A DNA stretch of 64,000 nt from Microbacterium sp. SORGH_AS_1204 (GTDB lineage Bacteria > Actinomycetota > Actinomycetes > Actinomycetales > Microbacteriaceae). Both the position numbers and the translations under genes were made by a program. Positions 53,492 to 62,240 of the stretch are shown one piece after another (the stretch's first letter is position 1; each line of letters opens with the position of its first letter). The notes under the pieces were generated by a model, which saw only the letters and a program-made list of their open reading frames with translations, made no database searches and was not told the DNA's origin. The stretch is from assembly GCF_030818935.1 (NCBI RefSeq), contig NZ_JAUTBD010000001.1, positions 2,480,001 through 2,544,000 of the forward strand, given 5' to 3'.

Positions 53492-54799
53492 TCAGCGTCC
53501 CGCAGGAATCCGCGCCGGAGTCGGCCGTCGACCCGTCACGATCTCGCGCAGGCCCGCGGGCGGGCGTACGCGACCGGTCGGTGCCTTCACGACGCGCACG
53601 ATCGCCCAGACCAGGAGCACCAGCGCCAGGAGGTTGCGCACCTCGAGCACGATCACGGGGAACGGGTTGGGGTGCGTCGCCATGAGGCCGTCGTACAGCA
53701 GCGGGTACATCCATTGCGTGAGGCCGGCGATCACCAGGGTCATCCCGGCGAAGGCGTACCAGCGGCGACGATCGAGCATCAGTCCCAGCGCCACGGGGGC
53801 GAACAGCCACACGTAGTACTGCGGCGATCCCACCTTGTTCAGGGCGATGAACGCCGTCACGAGCGCCAGGGACAGTGGCGGGAAAAGGGTGAGGTAGGTG
53901 GCGCCGTGACGCAGCTTCCACACGCCGACGGCGGCCACGCCCGCCATGACGAGCAGCATGATCGGCGTCATCGCGGCGATGAGCGGCTCCGCGCCCGGCC
54001 CGGTCACCTGGAAGGTCAGCACGTCACCGTCGTAGTAGACCTCGCTGCCGGGCACGTAGAAGGCGGCGAGGAACATGTACAGGCCACCGACCGGAGCCTC
54101 CATCTGAATGCCGCGCGTGGTCTGATCGCCGACGAAGCCGAAGACGAAGGGAGCACCGCCGAGCGCCACCACGGGGATGATCGTGGCCAGCGACACCGCC
54201 ACGGCTCCCCAGACGAGCGCGAGCCGGCGGCGGATCACGACGAGACCGGCCGCCAGGATGGCCGCGGGCCACACTTTCATCCACACCGCGATCGACAGCA
54301 GCAGGGATGCCACGAAGGGGCGGCGCAGCATCCAGATCCCGCCGAGCAGGGCGAGGGGCACCGTAGTGCCGTCGATACGGTAGATGCCGACCGGGCCGAT
54401 GAGAAGGATGGCCGCGAGCCAGAACCACGCCGCGATCACGCGGCCGCGCGAGCGCCCCCGGCCGACGAGCACGAGGAAGGCGACGAGGTTCACCAGCGAC
54501 ACCGTCAGCGCCCACGCGGGCGTGTAACCGATGGCCCAGGCGAAGACCCACGCGAAGGTCATCGGCAGGAAGGCGAGCTGGGGGTAGATCCACTTCTCGG
54601 TGATCCCCGGCCACTGCCAGGTGTCGCTGCGCGTGCACGAGGTCACGTCGATGCCGCCGAACAGGGCGCAACGCGACCACGGCTCGTACACCAGGTACAC
54701 GTCGCCCATCGGCTCGTTGGGCTGTTGATAACCCAGAACGGCGACGACGACGTGCACGGCCACGAACGCGATCAACAGGGGAACGACACGCCTCAGCAC
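53492..54799 (-). CDS. GT87-family membrane mannosyltransferase-like protein (DUF2029)
   Basis: 435 aa, about ten membrane helices. VYLVYEPWS near the start, Asp/Arg in the GPVGIYRIDGTTVPLALLGGIW loop and FIALNKVGSPQYYVWLFAP are typical of GT-C GT87 proteins that transfer mannose from a polyprenyl donor in the envelope. GTG start, leaderless. C-terminal 30 residues are basic and cytoplasmic. Confidence 0.82.
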   Translation of the reverse strand: MLRRVVPLLIAFVAVHVVVAVLGYQQPNEPMGDVYLVYEPWSRCALFGGIDVTSCTRSDTWQWPGITEKWIYPQLAFLPMTFAWVFAWAIGYTPAWALTVSLVNLVAFLVLVGRGRSRGRVIAAWFWLAAILLIGPVGIYRIDGTTVPLALLGGIWMLRRPFVASLLLSIAVWMKVWPAAILAAGLVVIRRRLALVWGAVAVSLATIIPVVALGGAPFVFGFVGDQTTRGIQMEAPVGGLYMFLAAFYVPGSEVYYDGDVLTFQVTGPGAEPLIAAMTPIMLLVMAGVAAVGVWKLRHGATYLTLFPPLSLALVTAFIALNKVGSPQYYVWLFAPVALGLMLDRRRWYAFAGMTLVIAGLTQWMYPLLYDGLMATHPNPFPVIVLEVRNLLALVLLVWAIVRVVKAPTGRVRPPAGLREIVTGRRPTPARIPAGR

Positions 54800-54805
54800 C
54801 GGCCA

Positions 54806-54811
54806 ATCCTA
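54806..54811 (-). promoter_or_regulatory. -10 hexamer TAGGAT, leaderless GT87 gene
   Basis: TAGGAT, 6 nt (TGGCCG), GTG start. Confidence 0.45.
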
Positions 54812-54883
54812 AGCGGCGCCTCCTGAGCACCCGCACGTACGCCCACTCCGTCCGCGTCACCACGCGCGCATGAGCACCGAACG

Positions 54884-55741
54884 TTATGCGATCGAGTCCC
54901 CGATCAGGGCAGCGACCACCCCCGGCAGCGCCTCGGCGACATCGAGAGCGGTGATCGGGCCTCCCCCGCCGCCGTGCGCGAGCGACGCGGCGACACCGGC
55001 ACGGCCGTGCACCCACGCCGCCGTCGCCGCGCACGCCGCCAGGTCGTCCGTCGCGGTGCGTCCGGCCGCGACCGCGCCGGCGGTGATGGCCCCGAGCACC
55101 CCGCCCAGCACATCGCCCGTCCCCGCCGTCGCCAGCCACGGCGTCCCCGCCGAGACGCGACGGCTCCACCCGCCCGGTGCCGCGACGATCGTCACGGATC
55201 CCTTCGACAACACCACCCCGCCGAACGCCTCCGCCGTCTCGCGGGCGACGCCTTCTCTCGCGTCATCGTCCCGCGCATCGTCGACCCCCAGCCCCAGCGC
55301 CTCGCGCAGCCGCGTCAGTTCACGAGCGTGCGGGGTGACGATCACCGGCGCCGATGCCCCCGGCACGAGATCCAGCGCACCGGCGTCGACGACGACCGGC
55401 ACGGCCTCGTTCAGGATGCCGCGCAGCGCGGCCGTCTCGGCGGCGCCGCGCTCGGCGGCATCCGTGCCCGACCCGATCACCCACGCCTGTACGCGCCCGT
55501 CGGCGGTCACCGTCTCGGGCCGCCGCTGCAGCACGAGGTCCTGCGCGCGGTCGGGTCCGAGGTAGCGGACCATCCCCGTACCGGTGCGCCACGCGGCCTC
55601 GACACCGAGCACCGCGGCGCCGGGGTACCGGGTGGACCCGGTGCGCAGCCCCACGACACCGCGGGAATACTTGTCGTCGTGGGCCGTTGGCCTCCGCAGT
55701 ACGCGGGCGGCATCCAGCCCGCCCCACTCCCTCGCCGTCAT
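54884..55741 (-). CDS. nnrD: ADP-dependent NAD(P)H-hydrate dehydratase
   Basis: 285 aa. Repairs hydrated NAD(P)H. Ribokinase-like motifs: KYSRGVVGLRTGSTRYPGAAVLG, TPHARELTRL, and anion-hole GTGDVLGGVLGA with catalytic Asp. The epimerase half found in fused enzymes is absent, so an epimerase must be elsewhere. Leaderless start. Confidence 0.93.
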   Translation of the reverse strand: MTAREWGGLDAARVLRRPTAHDDKYSRGVVGLRTGSTRYPGAAVLGVEAAWRTGTGMVRYLGPDRAQDLVLQRRPETVTADGRVQAWVIGSGTDAAERGAAETAALRGILNEAVPVVVDAGALDLVPGASAPVIVTPHARELTRLREALGLGVDDARDDDAREGVARETAEAFGGVVLSKGSVTIVAAPGGWSRRVSAGTPWLATAGTGDVLGGVLGAITAGAVAAGRTATDDLAACAATAAWVHGRAGVAASLAHGGGGGPITALDVAEALPGVVAALIGDSIA

Positions 55742-55747
55742 GGCGTC

Positions 55748-55753
55748 ACCCTA
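55748..55753 (-). promoter_or_regulatory. -10 hexamer TAGGGT, leaderless nnrD
   Basis: TAGGGT, 6 nt (GACGCC), ATG. Confidence 0.5.
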
Positions 55754-55769
55754 GAACGCGAAGGTCCCC

Positions 55770-56828
55770 GTGAGCGCCCTCTTCACACCCCTGTCCATCC
55801 GCGGTATCGAGATGCGCAACCGTCTGTGGGTGTCGCCGATGTGTCAGTACAGCGCCGTCGACGGGATGCCGAACGACTGGCATCACGTGCACCTCGCCCA
55901 GTTCGCCGCCGGCGGTGCGGGCCTGGTGATCGCCGAGGCGAGCGCCGTCTCACCCGAGGGGCGGATCTCGCCCGACGACGCCGGACTGTGGAACGATGCG
56001 CAGGCCGCCACATGGGCACCGATCGTGGCGGCAGTCCGTTCGCGCAGGGCGGTCGCGGGCGTGCAGCTCAGCCACGCCGGGCGCAAGGCCTCGACCACGT
56101 CGCCGCTCACCGGTGGGCGGGGCACGGTTGCGCGTGACGCGGGCGGGTGGACCACCGTGGCGCCGTCCGCGCTCGCCTACGACGCCTTCGCCGAGCCGGT
56201 CGCGCTCGACGAGAAGGGCATCGAGAAGGTCGTGGCCGACTTCGCCCATGCCGCCCGCCGGGCCGTGGGCGCCGGCTTCGAGGTCGTCGAGGTGCACGCG
56301 GCCCACGGATATCTCCTGCACCAGTTCCTCTCGCCGCTGACGAACCGTCGTGACGACGAGTACGGCGGGTCGTTCGAGAACCGGGTGCGCCTGCTCGTGC
56401 GGGTCACGGAGGCGGTTCGGGCCGCGGCACCCGACGCAGCCGTGTTCGTTCGGTTCTCGGCGACCGACGCGGCCGAGGGCGGGTGGGATGTCGCCGATAC
56501 GGTCGCCGCCGCCCGGGTGGCGGCCGAAGCCGGAGCCGACCTGATCGACGTCTCCAGCGGCGGACTCGTGCCCGAGCAGCACATCGTCCCGGGCCCCGGC
56601 TACCAGGTCGACTACGCCGAGACGGTCCGCCGCGAGACCGGCCTGCTCGTCGCCGCCGTCGGCATGATCGACGACCCGACATTCGGCGAGCAGATCCTCG
56701 CCGACGGCCGCGCCGACGCGATCCTGTCGGGCCGCGAGTGGCTGCGCGACCCCCATTACGCGCTCCGCGCCGCCGCGGCCCTCGGGGCGGACCTTCCCGC
56801 TCCCGCGCAGTACCTCCGCGCCTACTGA
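55770..56828 (+). CDS. Old Yellow Enzyme family NADH:flavin oxidoreductase (YqjM-like)
   Basis: 352 aa. TIM-barrel FMN enzyme reducing activated C=C bonds. YqjM-class marks: Cys in SPMCQYS, substrate His pair in EVHAAHGYLLHQFLSPLTNRR, then DDEYGGSFENR, and FMN-phosphate region VGMIDDPTF ... DAILSGREWLRDPH. Likely acts on enals or quinones in detoxification. GTG start; divergent from nnrD over 28 bp. Confidence 0.92.
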   Translation: MSALFTPLSIRGIEMRNRLWVSPMCQYSAVDGMPNDWHHVHLAQFAAGGAGLVIAEASAVSPEGRISPDDAGLWNDAQAATWAPIVAAVRSRRAVAGVQLSHAGRKASTTSPLTGGRGTVARDAGGWTTVAPSALAYDAFAEPVALDEKGIEKVVADFAHAARRAVGAGFEVVEVHAAHGYLLHQFLSPLTNRRDDEYGGSFENRVRLLVRVTEAVRAAAPDAAVFVRFSATDAAEGGWDVADTVAAARVAAEAGADLIDVSSGGLVPEQHIVPGPGYQVDYAETVRRETGLLVAAVGMIDDPTFGEQILADGRADAILSGREWLRDPHYALRAAAALGADLPAPAQYLRAY

Positions 56829-56989
56829 GCCGGCGGGCCGACGCGGGAGAGGTTCGGTGCGCGCCTGTCGCCGCGGAGCCGTTTCCTCGCAGACCACGAC
56901 GCCATCGCTGCGAACAGGGCGCCGGTGGCGGAGGCCGTCCGTTGCGCCGGATCAGCCCCAGCCGGCGCCCGCACACCCGCGTTCGCCGG

Positions 56990-57033
56990 AACAACGGATG
57001 CCACGAGGCCCAGGCCCCGTGGCATCCGTTGTT
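56990..57033. terminator. bidirectional terminator between convergent genes
   Basis: Perfect 16-bp arms AACAACGGATGCCACG / CGTGGCATCCGTTGTT with a 12-nt loop. Lies just before the CorC-like stop on the minus strand and after the OYE gene on the plus strand. The TTGTT end gives a short T-tract. Confidence 0.85.
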
Positions 57034-57039
57034 CTGCTG

Positions 57040-58098
57040 TCAGGCGAAGCGGCGACGCTCGGTGGCGTCCTGCACCTCGCCCACGAGCTCTTCGATGACG
57101 TCCTCGAGGAACAGCACGGCCTGCACGTCGCCCTGCTCGTCGCGCACCTGGGCGAGGTGCCGACCGGAGCGGCGCATGAGCGCGAGGGCGTCCTCGAGGT
57201 CGGTCGTCTCCAGCACCGACACCATGTGGTGCACGCGCTTGCTCGGGATGGGCCGGAGCATGTCGGCATCCGCCCCCTCCGCCGCGCGCAACACGTCTTT
57301 CAGGTGCACGTAGCCCGTGGGGTTTCCTCCGCGGTCGACGATCACGTACCGCGAGTACCCGTGCTGCGCGACCGCACGCTCGATCTCGGCGGGGGTCGTG
57401 GTCTCGGGGAGAGTGACCAACTGCCCCATCGGCACCGCGATGTCGGCGGCCTTCTTCTCGGTGAACTCCACCACCGCCGTGACCGTGCCCGCGGAGTCGT
57501 CGAGCACGCCCTCCCGGCGCGACTGCGTCACGATCGTGGCGACCTCGTCGAGGGTGTACGTCGAGGCGGCCTCGTCTTTGGGCTCCACCCGGAACAGTCG
57601 CAGCACGTGGTTGGCCGTCCAGTTCAACGCGACGATGATCGGGTAGAACGCCTTCGACACCGCCACCAGGGGCGGCGCGAGCATGAGCACCGCACGGTCG
57701 GGCAGCGAGAACGCGAGGTTCTTCGGCACCATCTCGCCGAACACGACGTGCAGGTACGACACGATCAGCAGCGCGACGATGAACGAGGCGATGTCGACCG
57801 CGGCCTCGGGGATGCCGGTGAGGCCGAGCGGCCCCGCCAGCAGGTGGTGGATCGCCGGCTCCGACACGTTCAGGATCAGCAGCGAGCAGATCGTGATGCC
57901 GAGCTGACAGGTCGCCAGCATGAGGGTGGCGTGCTCCATGGCGTAGAGCGCCGTCTTGGCGGCACGCGAGCCGCGATCGGCGTGCGGTTCGATCTGCGAA
58001 CGACGCGCCGAGATGACGGCGAACTCTGCGCCGACGAAGAAGGCATTGGCGACCAGCAACACGACCAGCCACGCGATTCCCGCCCAATCGCTCATCAC
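57040..58098 (-). CDS. CNNM/HlyC-CorC family protein, short form
   Basis: 352 aa. DUF21/CNNM membrane domain (four helices, 1-190) and a CBS pair (about 210-335), but no C-terminal CorC_HlyC domain. Related proteins move or sense Mg2+. The GTG overlaps the stop of the longer paralogue (GTGATG), with an ATG one codon later as the alternative start; the two are [12 protein letters not shown] and may form a heterodimer. Confidence 0.88.
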   Translation of the reverse strand: MMSDWAGIAWLVVLLVANAFFVGAEFAVISARRSQIEPHADRGSRAAKTALYAMEHATLMLATCQLGITICSLLILNVSEPAIHHLLAGPLGLTGIPEAAVDIASFIVALLIVSYLHVVFGEMVPKNLAFSLPDRAVLMLAPPLVAVSKAFYPIIVALNWTANHVLRLFRVEPKDEAASTYTLDEVATIVTQSRREGVLDDSAGTVTAVVEFTEKKAADIAVPMGQLVTLPETTTPAEIERAVAQHGYSRYVIVDRGGNPTGYVHLKDVLRAAEGADADMLRPIPSKRVHHMVSVLETTDLEDALALMRRSGRHLAQVRDEQGDVQAVLFLEDVIEELVGEVQDATERRRFA

Positions 58099-59435
58099 TG
58101 ATCACCGCCCTTCGCCGCGCGGACGAGGTCGTCGACGTCCTGCTCCTTCGGGGTGGGGGTGAACTGCACGCGGTCGACGCGACGGCCGTCCATGCGCTGC
58201 ACGGCGAGAACACCGTCGTCGATGTCGACGGTGTCGCCCACCACCGGGATGCGCTCCAGGGCAGCCATGATGAAACCGCCCACGGTGTCGTAGACCTCCC
58301 CCTCGGGCACGCGCACACCCGCGCGATCGAGCACTTCGTCGGGTCGCAGGTCGCCGGGGAAGGTGACGGATGCCGCGGAGCGCACGACGCCCGCGCGCGA
58401 GCGGTCGTGCTCGTCGAGCACCTCGCCGACGATCTCCTCCACGAGGTCTTCGAGGGTGACGACGCCCGCAGTGCCGCCGTACTCGTCGACGACGATCGCC
58501 ATCTGATACCCGCGCGAGCGCAGTTCCGAGACGAGGGTGTCGAGGTGCACGGTTTCGGGGACGCGCAGCGGCTCGGTCGACAGAGCCGCGACCGGCACCT
58601 CCGCACGCTTCTCGCGCGGCACCCCGATCGCCGCCTTGAGGTGCACGACGCCGACGATGTCGTCCATCGACTCGCCGTACACCGGGAAGCGGCTGTGGCC
58701 GGTGCGCCGCGCGAGCTGCACGACGTCGTCGGCCGGGTCGCCCGCGGCGAGCGCGTGCACGCTGGGACGCGGGGTCATGACGTCGGCGGCGCTGAGGCGG
58801 GCGAAGGTGAGACTGCGATCGAGAAGGGATGCCGTGTCTTTCTCGAGCATGCCGGCGCTGGCCGAGCGCTTGACCAGGCTCGACAACTCCTCGGCGGAGC
58901 GGGCGCCCGACAGCTCCTCCTTGGGCTCGACGCCCATGGCGCGGAGCACGCCGTTGGCGCTGCCGTTGAGAACGACGATCGCGGGTTTGAACACCGCGGT
59001 GAAGGCGACCTGGAACGGGATGACGAGCTTCGCCGTCTGCCGCGGAATGGCCAGGGCGAAGTTCTTCGGCACGAGCTCACCGAGGATCATCGACAGCACC
59101 GTGGCGAACCCCACGCCGATCACGGCGGCGAGCGAGACGATGAGCGCCTCGGGCAGCCCCCACGATTGGAAGACGGGACGCAACAGGTTCGAGATCGCCG
59201 GTTCCATCGTGTATCCGGTGAGCAGCGTCGTCAGCGTGATGCCCAGCTGAGCGCTCGACAGGTGCGTCGACGTGATGCGCAGGGCGTCGATGGTCAACGA
59301 CAGCCGTGATTCGCCGGCGTCGCGGCGCGATTCGAGGTCGGCGCGGTCGAGGTTGACGAGGGCGAACTCGCTGGCGACGAACAGTCCGGTTCCCACGGTG
59401 AGAAGCAGCCCCACGCCCAGCATGACGTAATCCAT
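58095..59435 (-). CDS. CNNM/HlyC-CorC family protein, long form
   Basis: 446 aa. CNNM membrane domain ([35 protein letters not shown]...), CBS pair with [12 protein letters not shown] and [24 protein letters not shown], then a full CorC_HlyC domain (about 360-430). Probable Mg2+/Co2+ homeostasis at the membrane. First gene of the pair. Confidence 0.9.
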   Translation of the reverse strand: MDYVMLGVGLLLTVGTGLFVASEFALVNLDRADLESRRDAGESRLSLTIDALRITSTHLSSAQLGITLTTLLTGYTMEPAISNLLRPVFQSWGLPEALIVSLAAVIGVGFATVLSMILGELVPKNFALAIPRQTAKLVIPFQVAFTAVFKPAIVVLNGSANGVLRAMGVEPKEELSGARSAEELSSLVKRSASAGMLEKDTASLLDRSLTFARLSAADVMTPRPSVHALAAGDPADDVVQLARRTGHSRFPVYGESMDDIVGVVHLKAAIGVPREKRAEVPVAALSTEPLRVPETVHLDTLVSELRSRGYQMAIVVDEYGGTAGVVTLEDLVEEIVGEVLDEHDRSRAGVVRSAASVTFPGDLRPDEVLDRAGVRVPEGEVYDTVGGFIMAALERIPVVGDTVDIDDGVLAVQRMDGRRVDRVQFTPTPKEQDVDDLVRAAKGGDQ

Positions 59436-59591
59436 CAGGCATCACCCCCGCTCGAGCGTTCGGCGGAAGGGGGTCGGTGGGGCGTGGGTCTACAACTGGG
59501 AGGGTCGTCCATCGTGCCGTCGATTCTATTCGCACCCCGGCTCCCCGGCATCCCGTTCCTCCACACCCTTCGCGCTGGGGAGGATGGACGA

Positions 59592-60626
59592 ATGGATGCC
59601 CGTTCTCCGGCGCAGGTGCGCGCGATGGCGGCCGAATCGGCCGTCGTGCGCCGCTATGTGCATCGCTTCGGTCCGGTCGCGTGGGGCCACGCCGCGACCC
59701 CCGGTGTCGACGGCGCCCGCACCTGGCACTACTGGTGGCATGCGCACCTGCTCCACGTACTCCGCGACGCCCAGGAGCATCGGCCCGATCCGCGCCGAGC
59801 CCGTCTGCTGCGCGCGATCCACCGCGGCATCGCCGTTCGCACGCTCGGACGCTGGACGACGCCGTTCTACGACGATGTCGCCTGGATGACCCTCGCCCTG
59901 CAGCGCTACGACCTACACGACCGGCGCATCGACCGCCTCACTCGCCGGCTGGGCGACGCCCGTGACCCGGAGGTCGGCGCCCTCCCCTGGGCGGTCGGCA
60001 GCGTGCTCTACAACGCCCCCGCCAACGGCCCGGCGGCGATCGCCCTCGCCTGGTCCGCGCGTCGGGGCATCGCCGTCGACCTCGACGCGTGGGTGGCGAC
60101 GACGCTCGACGACCCGGCGACCGGACTGGTGCGCGACGGCATCGAACACGGCGTCGTCCGCCCCGAGGTCTGGACCTACAACCAGGGCGTGGCGATCGGG
60201 TCCGCCCTCGCCCTCGCCGAGGGGGCGCCCGACGCCGACGCCCGCGAGGCGCACGAGGCGCGGGCGATGGCGCTCGTGCACGCGGTCGAACGGTGGTGCG
60301 AGCCCGACGGCGGCCTCTTCCCGGCGGCCGGCGGCGGCGACGGCGGGCTGTTCGCCGGCATCCTCGCCCGCTATCTGGCGGAGGCCGCGGTGTGGTTCGC
60401 CCGCGACGTCTCGAACGACGAGCATCGGCAGGCGTCCCGCGTCGCAAGCGAGCTCGTGCATCGCAATGCGCACGCGCTGTGGCTCGGCCGACGCGAAGGG
60501 TTCTTCGCCGCGGATCCCCGGCGCCCGGCCCGCGCCGAAGACGCCGACCTCGACCTGTCGGTGCAGCTCGGGGCGTGGATCACGCTCGAGGCCGATGTCG
60601 AGGTGGCGCGCTTGGTCACCAGCTGA
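59592..60626 (+). CDS. glycoside hydrolase family 76-like protein
   Basis: 344 aa. Alpha/alpha-barrel with the catalytic pair in FYDDVAWMTLALQRY and the WTYNQGVAIGSALALAEG segment of GH76 alpha-1,6-mannanases. No signal peptide, so possibly cytosolic. GGGGAGG precedes this ATG; a longer frame upstream lacks support. Two mannosyltransferase-type genes elsewhere in the window fit mannan metabolism. Its 3' end overlaps guaB1 by 11 bp tail to tail. Confidence 0.85.
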   Translation: MDARSPAQVRAMAAESAVVRRYVHRFGPVAWGHAATPGVDGARTWHYWWHAHLLHVLRDAQEHRPDPRRARLLRAIHRGIAVRTLGRWTTPFYDDVAWMTLALQRYDLHDRRIDRLTRRLGDARDPEVGALPWAVGSVLYNAPANGPAAIALAWSARRGIAVDLDAWVATTLDDPATGLVRDGIEHGVVRPEVWTYNQGVAIGSALALAEGAPDADAREAHEARAMALVHAVERWCEPDGGLFPAAGGGDGGLFAGILARYLAEAAVWFARDVSNDEHRQASRVASELVHRNAHALWLGRREGFFAADPRRPARAEDADLDLSVQLGAWITLEADVEVARLVTS

Positions 60627-62076
60627 CGGGGAGCGCCTTGCCTTCTTCGTACCCGGCCGCCGACTGCAGGCCCACGCGCGCACGCTCGTGGAACTGCGCG
60701 ACCGTCGAGGCCCCGGCGTAGGTGAACGACGAGCGCACGCCAGAGGTGATCATGTCGAGCAGGTCTTCCAGACCCGGCCGCTGCGGGTCGAGGTAGATGC
60801 GCGACGACGAGATGCCCTCGGCGAACAACTCCTTGCGGGCGCGCTCGAAGGGATCGAGGCGGCCGAACCGCCCCTGCACCGCCTTGGTCGACGCCATGCC
60901 CCACGACTCCTTGTAGAGCAGACCCGCATCGTCGGTGCGCAGACGCCCGGGCGACTCGATCGTGCCGGCGAACCACGAGCCGATCATGACGGATGCCGCG
61001 CCCGCGGCCAGCGCGAGGGCGACGTCGCGCGGGTAGCGGACACCGCCGTCGGCCCAGACGTGTGCACCGACGCTGCGCGCCGCCTCGGCCGTCTCGAGGA
61101 CCGCTGAGAACTGCGGTCGACCGACGGCGGTCATCATGCGGGTCGTGCACATGGCGCCCGGCCCGACGCCCACTTTCAGAATCGTCGCGCCGGCGTCCGT
61201 GAGGTCACGCACGCCCTCGGCGGTCACGACGTTTCCGGCGGCGATCGGGATGCCGAGATCCAGCGCTGCCACCTCGCCCAGCGCCCGCAGCATCTGCGCC
61301 TGGTGCCCGTGCGCGGTGTCGACGACGAGGACGTCGACCCCGGCCGCAGCGAGCGCCCGCGCCTTACCGGCGACGTCGCCGTTGATACCCACGGCCGCGG
61401 CGACGATGAGGTGTCCGTCGGCATCGACGCCCGGGCGATAGACCGAGTCGCGCAACGCGCTGCGCAGCGACAGGGTGCCGACCACGCGATCACCGTCCAC
61501 GACCGCGACGACATCGGCGCCGGTCTGCTCGATCAGCGCGAACACCGCCCGCGGATCGCCGACGCGGGAGACCTCCACGAGCGGGGTTTCACCGCGGGTG
61601 ATGTCGCCGAGCGTGGCGTCCAGAAGAGCGCTCGCCAGACGCGGGGCCGGCACGATCCCGCGGAAACCGGCGAGATCGACGACACCGTCCTCGCGCGTTT
61701 CGGCGACCACGATGCCGCGACCGGCGACCGGCGGCATGAGCAGACGCGCGTCGGCCACCGTCGCACCCGGAGGCAGCACCAGGGGCGCGTCCCACGCGAC
61801 GGGCTGCGACTTGACCCACTCGACCGCCTCGAGCATCTCGGGCAGGGCGAGGTCTTGCGGAAGAACGCCGAGACCGCCGCGACGCGCCAGGGCGGCGGCC
61901 AGCCTCGTGCCCGTGACCGAGTTCATGTTCGCCGAGACGAGCGGCAACGTCGCCCCGCTGCCGTCGGCGGGGGCGAGATCCACGTCGAGGCGACTGCGCA
62001 CCTCGGAATGACGCGGGACGAGGAACACGTCCGAGTACGTCAGGTCGACATCGGGCTGTGCGCCGGAGAACTCCAT
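60616..62076 (-). CDS. guaB1: GuaB1-family IMP dehydrogenase-related protein (GMP reductase)
   Basis: 486 aa. IMPDH/GMPR barrel with an inserted CBS pair (about 95-220). Catalytic Cys in KVGVGPGAMCTTRMM, NAD-site VVDTAHGHQAQM, and phosphate loop DGGVRYPRDVAL. Mycobacterial GuaB1 of this family acts as GMP reductase, converting GMP to IMP, so that role is likely. GGATGCC precedes the ATG. Confidence 0.92.
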   Translation of the reverse strand: MEFSGAQPDVDLTYSDVFLVPRHSEVRSRLDVDLAPADGSGATLPLVSANMNSVTGTRLAAALARRGGLGVLPQDLALPEMLEAVEWVKSQPVAWDAPLVLPPGATVADARLLMPPVAGRGIVVAETREDGVVDLAGFRGIVPAPRLASALLDATLGDITRGETPLVEVSRVGDPRAVFALIEQTGADVVAVVDGDRVVGTLSLRSALRDSVYRPGVDADGHLIVAAAVGINGDVAGKARALAAAGVDVLVVDTAHGHQAQMLRALGEVAALDLGIPIAAGNVVTAEGVRDLTDAGATILKVGVGPGAMCTTRMMTAVGRPQFSAVLETAEAARSVGAHVWADGGVRYPRDVALALAAGAASVMIGSWFAGTIESPGRLRTDDAGLLYKESWGMASTKAVQGRFGRLDPFERARKELFAEGISSSRIYLDPQRPGLEDLLDMITSGVRSSFTYAGASTVAQFHERARVGLQSAAGYEEGKALPVSW

Positions 62077-62083
62077 GGCATCC

Positions 62084-62089
62084 ACTTCA
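62084..62089 (-). promoter_or_regulatory. possible -10 TGAAGT before GGATGCC-ATG (guaB1)
   Basis: TGAAGT, GGATGCC, ATG. One mismatch to TANNNT; divergent from kgd. Confidence 0.3.
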
Positions 62090-62148
62090 GCACACCATTC
62101 GAAAGTAAAGGCCTCGTAAAGGCCACGGCCCCCCACGGCAACCTCGAC

Positions 62149-62154
62149 TAGGCT
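62149..62154 (+). promoter_or_regulatory. -10 hexamer TAGGCT of kgd
   Basis: TAGGCT 86 nt before the GTG start, in the 164-bp spacer shared with guaB1. Confidence 0.4.
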
Positions 62155-62240
62155 GGCAGACGCGCAGGACGCGAGTCGTCTGTGACGGTGACGTCGGCGC
62201 ATCCACAGGAATCTTCATCGAGGAAAGCAGGCGATCGACT

